Below are positions 1 through 11,218 of a stretch of DNA of 64,000 nucleotides, in pieces. Source of the stretch: Cyanoderma ruficeps (taxonomy: Eukaryota > Chordata > Aves > Passeriformes > Timaliidae); NCBI GenBank assembly GCA_008694505.1, contig VZDJ01000046.1:2629959-2693958 (forward strand). Reading direction: 5' to 3'. The position numbers were made by a program, and so were the translations under genes. Numbering within the stretch: the first letter of the stretch is position 1; each line of letters opens with the position of its first letter. Under the pieces are notes generated by a model, which saw nothing but the letters and a program-made list of their open reading frames with translations, searched no databases and was not told the DNA's origin.

Positions 1-3000
1 ATGGGGAGGCCAGATTCCCGGGAGGGCAGCAGGAGGAGAGGAGGAGTTGCTGCTTCATGACCCATCAGCTCCCCAGAGCATAAGGACGCCTTTGTTTGCT
101 TCTCCTTCAGCCTCCTGTTACCCAGAGCGGGAGAGGCAGGAGACGGCAGAAACCTGGGATTTTCAAACATTTTCTGACTCAGATGCAGTGGGAGAGGGGG
201 AGGAAAGCGTTCCCACACCCAGCCAGGCTGAAACAAACAGGCAGAGCCTGGCTCGGCCCAGAGCAGACACCTCGCCTGAAAAACACCAGTGCCTGAGCAA
301 ACCCTAAGGGTTTTGGGGCTCTGCTTGGTTACCTACCCCAAAATCCATCAAAATCCTTGCCTAGGGGCAGCATCACCCACAGCCTCGTGTTAGTGGGGTG
401 TCATGATGGGAGCTGGATGTTTTCCTCCTGGCTGCCAGGGATGTGCAAAATGCTTGGCTTCCACTTGCCAGGGTGTCTCCTCATTGTGCTGTTCCTTCCT
501 CCCCAATAGGTTTACTCAGAGGTTTGTCGACTTGGGGATATTTCCCCCCCCTCCCCACCAAATTATTTCAGAGAGAAGTTTTAAATTGCAGCATCTGCCC
601 CTCCCTCCTTTTCCTCCTGTGTAAATGTTGTATGGGACTGGAATTACCTGAAGGTTGGGTTTCCATCCAAACGTTGGGAGGAAGAAAGCTGAAATGCCAT
701 TCATTATCTCCAATTGATTTTATTTATCAGGTGTAAAGGAGCAACTGGAAGCCAAACAGACGTGTGGGTAAATATGTTCAAAGGGGCTGCTATCATTTAA
801 TGGGGGAAATGATAAAGAGCTTTAGCATGAGGTGAAGCTGGCACAGAACTCCAGGACTCTTTTCCCAGGTCAGGAGGAAAAAGCTGAGGACAACTGCACT
901 GACTTTGGCTCAACCCAGTCAAATATTACAACGATTGTTTTTAACTTGCAGTCAGCTTGAAGGCAGCAAAAGCAGCTCCAAACCTGAAGGAAAGGATCAC
1001 ATGCTTGAAATCCTGCCTGATTCTTTTCCAACTATATCATCTAGTCTAATAAAAGACAATAACTCCTCCTCCCAACCTTGCCTTGCTCAGAGCCTGAAAA
1101 CACCAGAGCTCCAACAATTCTACTGTAACAAAGGGAATGAGTCATTCATCAAAGCATGCGTTTGGAGGAAGAAAAAAAATCTGCATATTCATTTATTCTG
1201 GTATTTAGCTAAAAAGATTTGGTTTACCTGTAGAAAATAATATTAAAAAAATTAAAAATCAACAAATCCCCAGAGCCTAATCAATGGCTCCTGAAATTCA
1301 AAGTCTGGGTGCAAATGGCTTAAAGATATTTTTGGGCACAGATAACATAATTTTTCAGGCATAAGTAGAATAGTGGGAACAAAGGACTTGCTGAAAGATT
1401 GCAGCTAGAGCAAGATCTGGGGAAATCATTTCAACAGACAGATGGATGGAAGGACACCCAAATGTCAGGAAATGGCACCCAGAACCTGACAATATCCAGA
1501 TTTCCTGAGCCCACTGGGCAATGAGGAAGCTGCTGCCATTTCATGCTGCACATAGGGATTGTCTGCATTCAAAGAAAGAAATCCACGTGGCTTTGAGACG
1601 TTCTCTGGGGCGACAGAGACATGGTGACCACAAGGTGGGCACACTGTCAGCTACGGACTTTTAACAACACTCCAAAACCCCTTTTAAAAACGGCCTCTAG
1701 TCTGCAAGGCAAGCAGAATCTCAGGCTTCAAAGACTTTTCCCTGGATCTTCATAAAGCTCTTTAAAAAAAAAAAACCTGGGATCTGTGCTGGTTTGTACC
1801 TCTAAGCACTGGGAGGTGCTCCCAGGGCCAGCAGAGCCTGGAGCAGCAGGGCAGAACATCCCTCATCCAAGCTGAGGCTGCTGCTGTCTGAACAAGGTGT
1901 CTTTGCCCCAGCACCTGAAGAATAGTGAGGTTTTGGTAGCTTCAGTGAGTCTTAATTGCACCCATCCAAAAGTAGTGACCTCAGCCCTGCCGGCCATAAA
2001 ACACTGCTCACTGCTTGGGCTTAATGGTGTGTGGCCTGCCAAGGAATCTTTTTTCTCTCCCTTTCAGAGACAATCTGTGGGAATTTATTGGCTTTTTAAA
2101 GCTGTCTGATCTTTCACTGAAGGAAACTAATGGAATATCAATGACACCAGGTATTTGTCACAAGTATCATTTATGGAGGAAATATGGGCCTGGCTCAGAA
2201 GGGCTCTCCTGCACATGGTTAACCAATTCCACACGCAGGAATGCAGCAGCTGAGATCAAACCCAGGCTTCTCTGTGGCTGCAAGCTTATCAGCCACTACC
2301 AAACACAGAAAAGCAAAGAGCATTCCTAATTCAGTTGACTAATTCAATTTAAAGCCCCGATGAGGACAAGGCAGCTTGAATTTTCATGGGAGCTTTAATT
2401 TAGGACGACACCTTTGCAGCTGGAAGGAAGAGCCCTTGGTTGATTTCAAGCACCTTTTCAAAATAACAGGTTAAAAAAAAACTTTTAAAAAGATGAAAAC
2501 ATTCCTTTTCCTATTTTTTATTGGCATCTTCATTTTTTTCAGCTCTGATTTTTCCTTCACTGAGCTTCACCCTATTTGGGGAAAGGTCTGCTCCTTTTCC
2601 ATCTCTTTTTCTGACAGGTTAAGAGTTACCTGGAAGAAAATGATGCCTCAGAAGTGTTGTGACAGATGTGAGGCTTCAGTTTTTAACAGAAAAAAAAAGA
2701 TCTTTATACAAAGGCTGCATCCTTATGGGGTCATCTAACTCTGTGGAGGACTCGAGCCTCCCATGCTGAGGTCTCACCCCACAGAGCAGCATCAGAGCCA
2801 TGATCAGGTCCCCAAAACTGAGATTTGCAAACATCCCATGCCTAAACTCTGGTTTTTGGGACAAAAATCTTCTTTCAGGCTTTCTCACCAGCCTTAAATC
2901 CAGCTTGGGTTCTCAGGAGCCTGCAGAGGACTGTGTCCAGTGGTGAGTCTTTTTCTGAACAATGGTGGAAAAACTGTTCTTCAAATATGAAATGTGCCAG

Positions 3001-4152
3001 AAAGGAACAAGCAACGTGGCTCATTCCTCAATTTTTTTCGGAATGGGGTTTTAATAACAGAGGGAACAGTGGCGAAGGCCAAAAAAAATGGCCACTTTTG
3101 TGCTCAAAGGCTGGAGAAATGTTTAAGTACCCGAAGCTTCGTGTTAAATTAGTGCAAAACATGGTGATTTGCTGCCGGGTTTGAATTTTAGCTCCTGCAA
3201 ACCTCTCTCAGGGGAGAAGTGAAAGGGAAAGGGCACGTCCCGGGTTTGAGAACAGAGAATAAATTAAGCCCGGGATCCTTTAACCCCAGGAGCGTGTCAG
3301 GAGAAGCCTCCACAGGACGGCGGAGGGAATTTCCCGCAGAGCTTTGACAGCACAATTAGCAGCGGGCTTGATCCGGCAGGGAATGAGAGCAGGGGCGAGC
3401 GTAGCCGGGGGGGATTGTTTGTCTGCTCATGGGCCACCGAGCTGCAGAAGCTTCTGCTGCCTATATTCCCTTAGACCTGGCTCAAACCATGGTGCTCTGT
3501 CCCGCAAATCCAACCCCTGGGCTCGCATCATCCCGCAAGGAATTGCTCCTGCCTTGCTCTGTGAGCTCCCGGGGCTTCAGGGGAAACAGGTCAGGGATGG
3601 CTCAACACCCGCGAGCCCTTTGGTGCCTCTGGTCCATCGAAGCTTCTCAAAAATGAGCCGGAAATTAGGGGGAAAAGAGGGTTCAAAATGTAATTTTTAA
3701 AAAATGCCGTGAGCACGTTGCGTGGGTTTCGTGGAGTGGTGTTTGTGGAGTGATCCCTAAATCTGAGCCCAGCAGTGCTGCAGGTTCACATCTGAGCTCC
3801 CTGGATCTGTCTGCAGAACGTGCTGGCAGCTCCTGGAACACAAAGCAAGAGAGAGGGAGGAAGAGAGAGAGCAAGAGGGAGACGTGCTGCAGATACTTGT
3901 ACACCAGAACATCACATGAACATGTTTAGTATTTTTCCAGAGGAAAATATCATCCAAGAGACATAATTATATCTTAGGTTCCCTTTTTTTTTTTTTTTTT
4001 AAAAAAAGGCTTTTTAAGCAGTTGGTTTTGTTTCATTCTTCTCCTTTTTCTATTTTCGAATTACAGCGTTTGCAGAAACAGGAGGAGGATGACAGTTAAC
4101 ACAGGAGAGAAGCCATGGGCGCCTGAGAGGGAGGGAGATGCTGCTGTTCCTT
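1..4152. other. Unique non-coding sequence, no recognised gene
   Basis: I see no recognisable protein family, tRNA or rRNA here. The short open frames lack support, except for one exon-like segment at 2068-2150 that has a good acceptor and donor (see findings). The first 300 bases are purine-rich and hold an open frame of 86 codons (47-307), preceded internally by a pyrimidine tract and AG near 110. I cannot tie it to a gene. A CpG-containing block lies at about 3290-3440. A T17A7 tract lies at 3984-4007, close to the CR1 that begins near 4153. Confidence 0.5.
3984..4007. repeat. T17A7 homopolymer tract
   Basis: Seventeen T are followed directly by seven A. It lies about 150 bases before a CR1 fragment but is not that element's tail, because the CR1 runs in the plus direction and ends near 4300. 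Confidence 0.85.
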
Positions 4153-4300
4153 GAAATCCCTGGAAGTGTCCAAGGCCAGGCTGGATGGGGCTCTGAGCAA
4201 CCTGGTCTGCTGGAAGGTGCCCATGCCCATGGCAGGGGGGGTTGGAATGACATGATCTTTAAGGTTCCTTCAAACCTAAATTGTTCTAGGATTCTGTGAC
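4153..4300 (+). mobile_element. CR1 LINE, 3' end fragment
   Basis: This is the 3' tail of a chicken-repeat-1 (CR1) non-LTR retrotransposon in sense orientation. The diagnostic order is visible: CTGGAAGTGTCCAAGGCCAG, then GGATGGGGCTCTGAGCAACC, a CCATGGCAGGG core, GATCTTTAAGGTTCC and an ATTCTGTGA end. Only about 150 of the element's several kilobases are present, as expected from 5' truncation during reverse transcription. It has no coding capacity. The open frame on the minus strand here is an artefact of the repeat. Confidence 0.9.
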
Positions 4301-7300
4301 TCAAAAGCAGCTAAATTTAGGCCTCGTTCTGCAAGCTGACTCCCCCATGGTAACTCACAAAGGGATTCTTGCTTGATGATCTCTCAAAGGACAAGACCTT
4401 GGGAAGAGGGAATCTCGTTGAGTTCTCACCATCCCAACACACCCAGAGCTTCAATTTCCCTGGGAACATCCCCAAGAAGCATCTCTGACAAACTGGATAT
4501 TTTGTACACCTCTATCCTGTGAGGTGAGATGCTCACCCACAGCCACCATTGGTGGCTCACCCTCTTCCCAGTCATCATTTGGAATCATTTGGTGCTGCTC
4601 CACTGGCTCAGGGCCACAGCTGGATGCCAGGGGAGCTGGGAACACAGCACGTTTTCACACACAGAAGTGCCCAAAGGCATTTAAGACAGCAAACTCACTC
4701 CTTCTAGGCTGTCACCACAGTAACAGGGGGCTTCCCAAAAATAATCAACAATACGATTCGGAGCCGCTCACTTGTCACCTTGGAATTAGCAGCTACTCAA
4801 CATTTTGGCTGAGAAATTAAATACCCAGCAGGAATTGGTAGTGGGTGTTTCAGAGGGGAGTTTTACATGAGGCACCTTGTCCTTGGTCACCTGTGGGGTC
4901 CTGTGGCACTGGGGGAGAGATCCCTTCCTGACACCAGGATTCTTTCTGTCCCAAAGCATGAAAACTGATGACAGCAGAGAACTATGAAGGCTCTTATGGG
5001 TCATTAAGTCATTGAGGTATAAAACCCATCTATTTTCTGTTTGAGATCCCAGCTCTAGCCATTGCCTCCTGTGGCACAGACACCTTCCAAGGAGGAATTT
5101 CTCACTGTTTACTCTCTAGGCAGAGAGGGGGTGAGGTTTCCAGCCATGCTTTTATTGCTCAGCTAACGGTGTTAACCTCTTCAGTGAGGATGTGCACCCA
5201 TCTAGCAATTGTCATTTACTGAAATTAGCTTTGCGCTTCAGGATTTGTCAAGTTGCAAATGGACTAAATGCTTTACTGGCTGCAAAGTGACAGTCCTGAC
5301 ACAGCTAATGCCACGACTCTTTGGCCTCAAAGCAGTGTGAGCAGACCCCTTGGTCCCTTTCCTCTCCTCAGGATTTGCATCTCCCAAGATGTATGTCACT
5401 GCCATTTTTTATTTTTTGTTTGAGCAGGATGCTTCCTTTTCACATGTTCTAAGAATTTGAAGCTGTGCATGGATCATGTTTTCAAAATCTCTTCCGTATT
5501 TACAAGGTTCAAAGCCGTTTTTTATGTCTGCACTTATTTACTTCACCAAGCATCAGAGTTGGGAATGGAGAATGCAGGACCAGGTATTTCAGGTCTCACA
5601 ATAAAATCAGGTGAAACAGGGTGCAAATAATTTGCAGGGATGCAGGAAGGACAAGGGACAAAGGTCTTCTCATGTTGTTCTGAAGAGGAGAAAGAGCCCA
5701 GTGAGGGCAGGGGTTTGGGGCCCAGTCCTAGCTGGACTGAGGGCTGAAAGAGCAAGATGCCAGCCGGTCCAGAAAATATTTAGTAGAATCAGATCTCCTG
5801 GTCCTGCCTGTGCAGGCACCTTGTGCTGTCACACAGGATGGTGTTTAGTGTTTGGAGAAGCCACCAGAAAAAAAAAATCCCATTGATCTTATCTCAGAAG
5901 ATGTTTAGTCTTATCCCTAAATCCATGGCACTGAAAATTGCTGGAAGATCCCAGCCCAGATTCCCAGCAGAGGTTCTGTTTCCTTGAGCGATGGCAGCTG
6001 GTCTCCAGGTGTCACCTCTGGGATGTGACACTGCCGAAGCTCACCTGGCTGATGAGCATTTGTGATTAATTAAACCCCCACTGCCCTCCTGTTTTCCCTA
6101 CAGATGTCCCATTAGGATCCAAGCAACAGCCACAGTCAAGAACGCAAAGGCAATTATGCACTGGAATTTAAACAAACCATTAATTACCAAGATGCTCTGG
6201 CAGATGACGGCTCCAACAATGCTTATTACAAGAACCTTCACCAAGTTATCTGCTCTTTCATGTGAGCAGAGGTAACGATCTCCACTGAGATGGGAAAAAT
6301 AATTAAAAACCATACAACAAGATGTTTTATTAATGACACGCACAACTCCATTGCTCTAAGAAAATTGGGCAATCTGTTCCTACACCACAGTTCTCCATCA
6401 AGAATTGGTATTTACCATCACTTTAATAATGGCTTGCTAAAGTGCTATCTAGTTCCCTTGGGTTGGCTTAAAGGAGGAGGGGACAAAGGGAGGATTTATT
6501 TATGAGTGGCACCCACTGAAGTGCAGATCTACAGCACAGAGTGGAAAAGAAAAAAAAGCCTTGCAAAGAGGGTCCCTCCTTAATTCGTTGGTTTTTAAAA
6601 AGGGGTTCAACAATGCAATAACAAAATGCAAAGTGCTTGAAAAAGCCATCATTAGGAAAAATACTTCCTCAAACAAAAAAACCCACCTTGATTTCCCTCT
6701 ACGGATCTAGATCTGACCTCAGCTGATCTGGTGTCGATGTTTCCAGTGGGAGCAGGAGCAAATCCATCAGGGGATTGGCAAGGTTTGGTGAACCTGAGTT
6801 CCATGATGGGCCAGCAGAGCACAGCCCTGGGACATGAAACTCTTTTTCATTACCTTTCATGGAACACCTGAGGTTGACGTGCCTGAAAAATTGAAGCCCT
6901 CTCTTAATGTCTGACCAAAGCCCCAACAGGACAAGCTTTTCCAGCCTGCTCTGTCAGCTCAGCCTGGTGCTGCCCGAGGACTGCAGGCAGGGCAGGAGCA
7001 TCCGCTGCTCCTCCCGCCCTGGGGCTGGCACCGACCGGAGGAGCCACCAAGGATGTGACTCACCACGGGGGTGAGCACCTTCCCTCTTCCCGCTGAGCTC
7101 TCATTTACTTAATCACCACAGATTAAAGCGTGTCTAATTAAGGACAGGGGTTAGATCTGATGAGGACCCGGCTCTTTCCCTGTTCACACACAATGGGGCT
7201 GGGCAAGCTCAGCGTCCCTCACCCGGTTCCAGGCTTTCAAACGGAAATGTTTTGTTCCTTTCCCAATGGAAGTTCAAAGTCTGCGTTTAACCTTAAAGAA

Positions 7301-7614
7301 GAGGGTGTAGAAGAACCTATAAAAATACTTTGGATCCTGAAAATATTTTGGAGGAAACTTTTCTCCCTGTCACAGGTATTTACATGCATGGGTTGGGCTC
7401 CAGCAGGGGTGCAGAAGCTTAGACTGGGCTGAAAAAAATAATATATTGTTATGAGGGCTACAGAAGGAAACTCACTGGCCACAGGCTCACTGCCCAGCAT
7501 GACCACAGCTCTGCACCGAGACAAGACAGGACCAGGACCTCCTCTGTAAGGGTTGCTTTGCTCTGCTAACCTGATCATCAGTGCAGGCACAGCCTCAAGG
7601 GCTGTGGCACAGAA
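4301..7614. other. Unique non-coding sequence
   Basis: No recognised gene. The stretch holds scattered A runs and one exon-like segment on the minus strand (6098-6284), which is open, hydrophobic and preceded by a good acceptor (see findings). A GC-richer block at about 6960-7160 includes homeodomain-like TAATTA and looks like a possible regulatory element. I see no clear repeat. Confidence 0.4.
6098..6284 (-). other. Exon-like open segment, hydrophobic, unrecognised
   Basis: On the minus strand a pyrimidine-rich acceptor (TTTTTCCCATCTCAG) is followed by about 60 open codons ending in TAG at 6098. The translation starts GDRYLCSHERADNLVK and continues into two hydrophobic stretches that could be membrane spans (KVLVISIVGAVIC and CIIAFAFLTVAVAWIL). 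If real it would be a terminal exon of a small membrane protein. I do not recognise the family. The plus strand across the same bases is also open and has a plausible acceptor, so the strand is uncertain. It may be chance. Confidence 0.2.
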
Positions 7615-7700
7615 ATCAGCCCTGCCTCATCCACATATTGCTGGGTAGCCTTGAGTGAGTCACTCGGCCTCACTCAGATGCACACTGCACAGCTAGGGAG
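7615..7700 (+). repeat. MIR-like ancient SINE fragment
   Basis: The order CTGGGTAGCCTTGAGTGAGT followed by CACTCGGCCTCACTCAG corresponds to the MIR core (...TGTGACCTTGGGCAAGTCACTT...CCTCAGTTT). It is highly diverged, as expected of an insertion from the base of the amniotes. It carries no gene. It was identified by pattern only. Confidence 0.5.
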
Positions 7701-7799
7701 GCATGAATACTCCTCTTTGCTCCATGGGCACTCCATTATTTAGCTGATGGAATTGTCAGGGCTCTGTGGTGGCATCCATTGGCTATGAGGTGTGGACAC

Positions 7800-7935
7800 A
7801 TTTCTGACATTGGAATAAATAATAATAGCAGCATTTGGCTTTTCTAAGATACTTAGCACAAGCAGATCTTGAAGCGCCTCCTAAAAGGTGAACAGTTTCA
7901 TTATTCTTGGTTGGCAAATGAGGCCTTAGCCCAGG
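7800..7935. repeat. Possible further ancient SINE/LINE2-like fragment
   Basis: The segment contains AATAATAATAGCAGCATTT and, near its end, GGCAAATGAGGCCTTAGC. This resembles the end region of MIR/L2-type elements (a TTACAGATGAGGAAACTGAGGC-type motif). Divergence is high, so this is tentative. Confidence 0.3.
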
Positions 7936-8347
7936 CAGGAGTTTCTAGAGACTGCCACAGAGCCTTTCATTCATGTTGTCTTTGAAATGCAGTCAGCAAC
8001 TGAGTTGCCTCACAGGATCACCCACCAGTGGCTCCTGGCTCTCATTCATCAGGACACACTCACCGACGTCTCCCTGACCTCCAGCAGAGCCTTGTGCCTG
8101 CTTAGGTTACAAACAGGCTTCAGCAGGCATCTGCTGGGCTGGTTCACTGCAGAAGCTCAAGTTTCGCTTCCCAAAATGATGAAACACTTGTTGAACACTC
8201 TTTTAGTTGGATGGAGCCATGGAGTTATTCAACTCTGCCAAGGTTTCACTGTGAGAAAAGACCAAACAGTTGAGGCTGGGGCTTTTCTGTCAGAGTCCAG
8301 GGCATCCCTTTGGATGACCTGGGAGCCGAGGAAGGAAGTTTAAACCC

Positions 8348-8998
8348 TGGACAGGGGGTGTGGAGCCGGTCCAGGGGGGTTGGAGACCTTGGCACAGAGC
8401 CCAGGAAGACACTGGGTTTGATTTTAGTTCATGGGAGAGGCTTCCGACATTGACAGAGGAATTACAAACCTCAAAGGTGGAAAAATAGTAGTTTAGCACA
8501 GCACAAGGTAAAAAATTTTGTGGTTTAGGGGTTCTTAGAATAGAGGTAAATGGGGGACAAGATGGAGGATTTAGGGTGTTGCCCTATGTCCCTCTCCTTC
8601 TTCCTCGTCCTCCATCTTCTGATGTGGTGATGACACAAAGTAGTTTGAGGGGATTAGATCAAGGTAGAAATGACCCTTCTAGTACAGGTACTGCACATTG
8701 GCACAAAATTGTAAATAGTGGACACGGAACTCTCTGTATAAGAGCAAAGCAACGCCCCACGGGCAGGCAGTGGCCTCGTGTCCCAGCTGCTGTCCGGACC
8801 TCAGCTGGGTACGGAGAAATCTCAGAGATATCAAATAATAAACAACATGAAAAACCTGAAAACAAGGCCTTGAAGACTCCGCTTTTTTTCTTGCGACACA
8901 GCTCAAAGCTTTTAGAGGGCCAAGGACTTTTAACAACCTGAACCTCGGGTGAGAAACCAAACCCGAGACTTTCCTTTGACATTTAAATAATTCCAACA
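8348..8998 (+). mobile_element. Solo LTR of an endogenous retrovirus
   Basis: The segment has the build of a retroviral LTR and resembles, from memory, a common songbird family. Near the start is GGAGACCTTGGCACAGAGCC. The middle has TTTTGTGGTTTAGGGGTTCT, TAGAGGTAAATGGGGGACAA, a CT-rich block, and GTAGAAATGACCC with TTGTAAATAGTGGACACGG. A TATA-like TATAAGAGCAAAGCAACGCC precedes a polyadenylation signal AATAAA at 8837-8842, followed by a GT/CT-rich region. No gag, pol or env sequence adjoins it, so it is a solo LTR left by recombination. Both edges are approximate (a TG near 8348, a CA near 8998), and I see no convincing target-site duplication. The open frames on both strands inside it are not genes. 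Confidence 0.7.
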
Positions 8999-9477
8999 GA
9001 AGAAGCACTTGCCTAGTGCTGAGGTGAACCAGAGCATGCCCAGGAGTGTGCGGCACAGTGAGCACCACAGCCACCCAGCCCAACACTGTCAGAGTCTCCC
9101 ATTGTAATAGGCCACAACATGAGGTGCCAAGGGCTTCCCACGGATCTCACAGCTCCCTCCCAGCACAGGTGGGGTTTGGAGGAGGCAGAACAACCAGCAG
9201 TGTCATCTGCCTAGTTAGAGAAGGGATGGCTGCAAGGCCAGGCTGGGAAAGAGGGTGCTGCGAGCACCGTCTGTGCTGCCAACACCGAGGGAGGGAGGAA
9301 CGGTCTGTCAGTCAGGGAGAACACAAGCCCAAGGCCAAAGGAAGGGATATCTGCCCAAGAAAAGCAGGAAATCTCTCCCCCAGCAGCCCCTGCAGGCTCA
9401 CAGCCCCAACAGTTGGTGACGTGGACAATGTAGACACCTGATGCCAGCAGTGCCCTGAGCCGTGCATGCACAGAGGT

Positions 9478-9537
9478 CACCATGGGCACAGTGGGGACAT
9501 TTGGGCTCACCACGGATGCAGTGGGGACACTTGGACC
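9478..9537. repeat. Two-copy 30-bp tandem repeat
   Basis: Two adjacent 30-base units start CACCATGGGCACAGTGGGGA and CACCACGGATGCAGTGGGGA and differ at a few positions. This is a very short minisatellite. Confidence 0.8.
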
Positions 9538-10044
9538 TCCCCAAAGCCGACCATCCCACCCTTGCCACGGAGGGGCCCTGGATCTGTGGGTGCCTCACTG
9601 GGATGCTGCCAAACCTGCATCCTGCCAGCCCAGAGAATGGACCAGCAGGGAGTACACGTCTGCATGTGACCCGAGTGACACGAGGCTGCAGGCACAAATT
9701 ACACACTTTACAAGTGACATTTGCTGTCACGGGGGGAGGTTAGAATGAGGCTGTTTACAATTCAACTAAACTCTGCCCAGAAACAGGGCACTATGTGGTC
9801 TTCTTTTCTTCTCCACCCTCCAGGGTAACACTGTGATGTTTCCACCAAGGAAGACCCTCTCCCGCTCACAGATTTGGCAGTGGGTTTTGCCCCAGGAGTG
9901 GGATTCATATTGCATGGGAATGTGAATTGCTTTGCAAGCTGCAGGCCAGAATCCCTGTCAGTAGGTACCACAGGAATTGATTTACACCATTCAGAGGTCT
10001 GAATTAGACCAGGTAGACCCCCACAGCTGAAGAGATGTGAAGCT

Positions 10045-10110
10045 CAATAGCATCCTACAGCTCCACTGTGCAGGCGGAGAAACTGAGGCACAGCAATTCC
10101 ATGTTCCACC
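10045..10110 (+). repeat. MIR-like fragment
   Basis: CACTGTGCAGGCGGAGAAAC followed by TGAGGCACAG matches the widely conserved TTTACAGATGGGGAAACTGAGGCACAG-type motif of MIR/L2 elements. The flanks are too diverged to set edges. Confidence 0.45.
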
Positions 10111-10172
10111 AGGAGAACTTATAGTAGGTTCAAGACCTCTGCAGAGCAATTCTGTCCTTTTTCTTCCTCTAG

Positions 10173-10245
10173 AAATGATGAAAAAGAGCTGAAGGTTCTG
10201 AATTCACAGCTCCAATCCATTTTCCAGATAACTCGAGACCTGAAA
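10173..10245 (+). other. Exon-like segment with coiled-coil character, unrecognised
   Basis: A strong acceptor (CTGTCCTTTTTCTTCCTCTAG) is followed by 73 bases open in one frame: one base completing a codon, then 24 codons, then GTAAAA as a weaker donor. The translation NDEKELKVLNSQLQ, continuing SIFQITRDLK, is charged with a heptad-like pattern, as in coiled coils. I cannot name a gene. The minus strand is also open across it, and no neighbouring exon was found with a compatible phase, so chance is possible. Confidence 0.2.
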
Positions 10246-11069
10246 GTAAAATGAATTATTGCGCCCCTTCTCTCCATGTTCTCAGCAAATCCTAACAGCA
10301 TTCCTGTGACCACATCCACTGGATATTCTCCCCCCATTTTTCTGGTCCTTCTGACTCTCTTTGGGCACACACACTTCCATACACTGTTAAACTCTCCCAT
10401 CCACGAGTTGCTTGCACGTAGCTTTGCTCTGATTTGTCATAGATGGCTGTACCATGATCATGCTATTAAGGCAGTTATCTCATAACATGGAATTACTTAA
10501 TAATTTGCTCCATTTGTCCTCATTGATGGAAACAATGTGCTCAACCATATCTTATCTCAGTCCTCAAGGATTTTAAGCAATCTGTCAAAGCCTTGAGCAG
10601 CTCCAGCTCTTCATTTTATCAATGGGAAGATCAGAATATGTGACTCACTGCAGTGCTGAAGGATCCTTCAATCTGCAGAAGAGAAGCAGGACATAAACTG
10701 AGCCAGGCAAATTCAGATGAGACAATTACCAGTCACAGAGAATATCTATCAAAGGAATTGGTGGACTGTCTATGTCCTGAAGATGCAATTCTTCTGATTA
10801 ATGCCTGTATCTACAGGGAAAAGCCAACACTAACTCTGTCTTGATGTGCACATTTAGACCCTGGAGAGTTCTAGTCAATGTGCTCAGGAGAACCAAGGGG
10901 TTATTCTCATCTCTCTAGAGGACACTTCTAAAAGTGGGCAGGTGAATTGTGCCCTTGGAGTGCACATTTCCTACCACCAATGGTAAAAGGAGCTGGGAGA
11001 GGCCACATTAGATAGAGCTATATTATAAATATGTAGTTAGGGGAGATGCACTCCAATTTTGATACTCAC

Positions 11070-11218
11070 TCTGTTTCCAAAGTGAGTGCCCAGTGTTCTT
11101 TGGATGTATTGTACATGTGCCAGCTGACATGATAAAGCACCGATGGAGACCTTCATCTCTCTGGAATTTGATGTCATCCAGACTTAGGCCTCCTTTAAGT
11201 CCTTTGTCAGGTCTGCCA
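11070..11218 (-). other. Exon-like open segment, unrecognised
   Basis: On the minus strand CTCTGGCATCTGCAG serves as acceptor, followed by 49 open codons and an excellent donor (CAGA|GTGAGTAT). The translation includes LSLDDIKFQRDEGLHR. The frame continues to a stop shortly beyond the donor. I do not recognise a family. Confidence 0.2.

Noticed and set aside
905..1240. Plus-strand 111-codon frame preceded by an acceptor-like tract
   Set aside because: No good donor. Joining its best donor to the next exon-like segment makes a stop codon.
2676..2888. Minus-strand frame with NLSFGDLIMALMLL, reminiscent of a GPCR second helix
   Set aside because: There is only a short resemblance, with no DRY or NPxxY motif and no other helix nearby. 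Olfactory or rhodopsin-type receptors would show a frame of about 300 codons.
8576..9086. Overlapping open frames on both strands around 8.6-9.1 kb
   Set aside because: They lie within or at the edge of the solo LTR.
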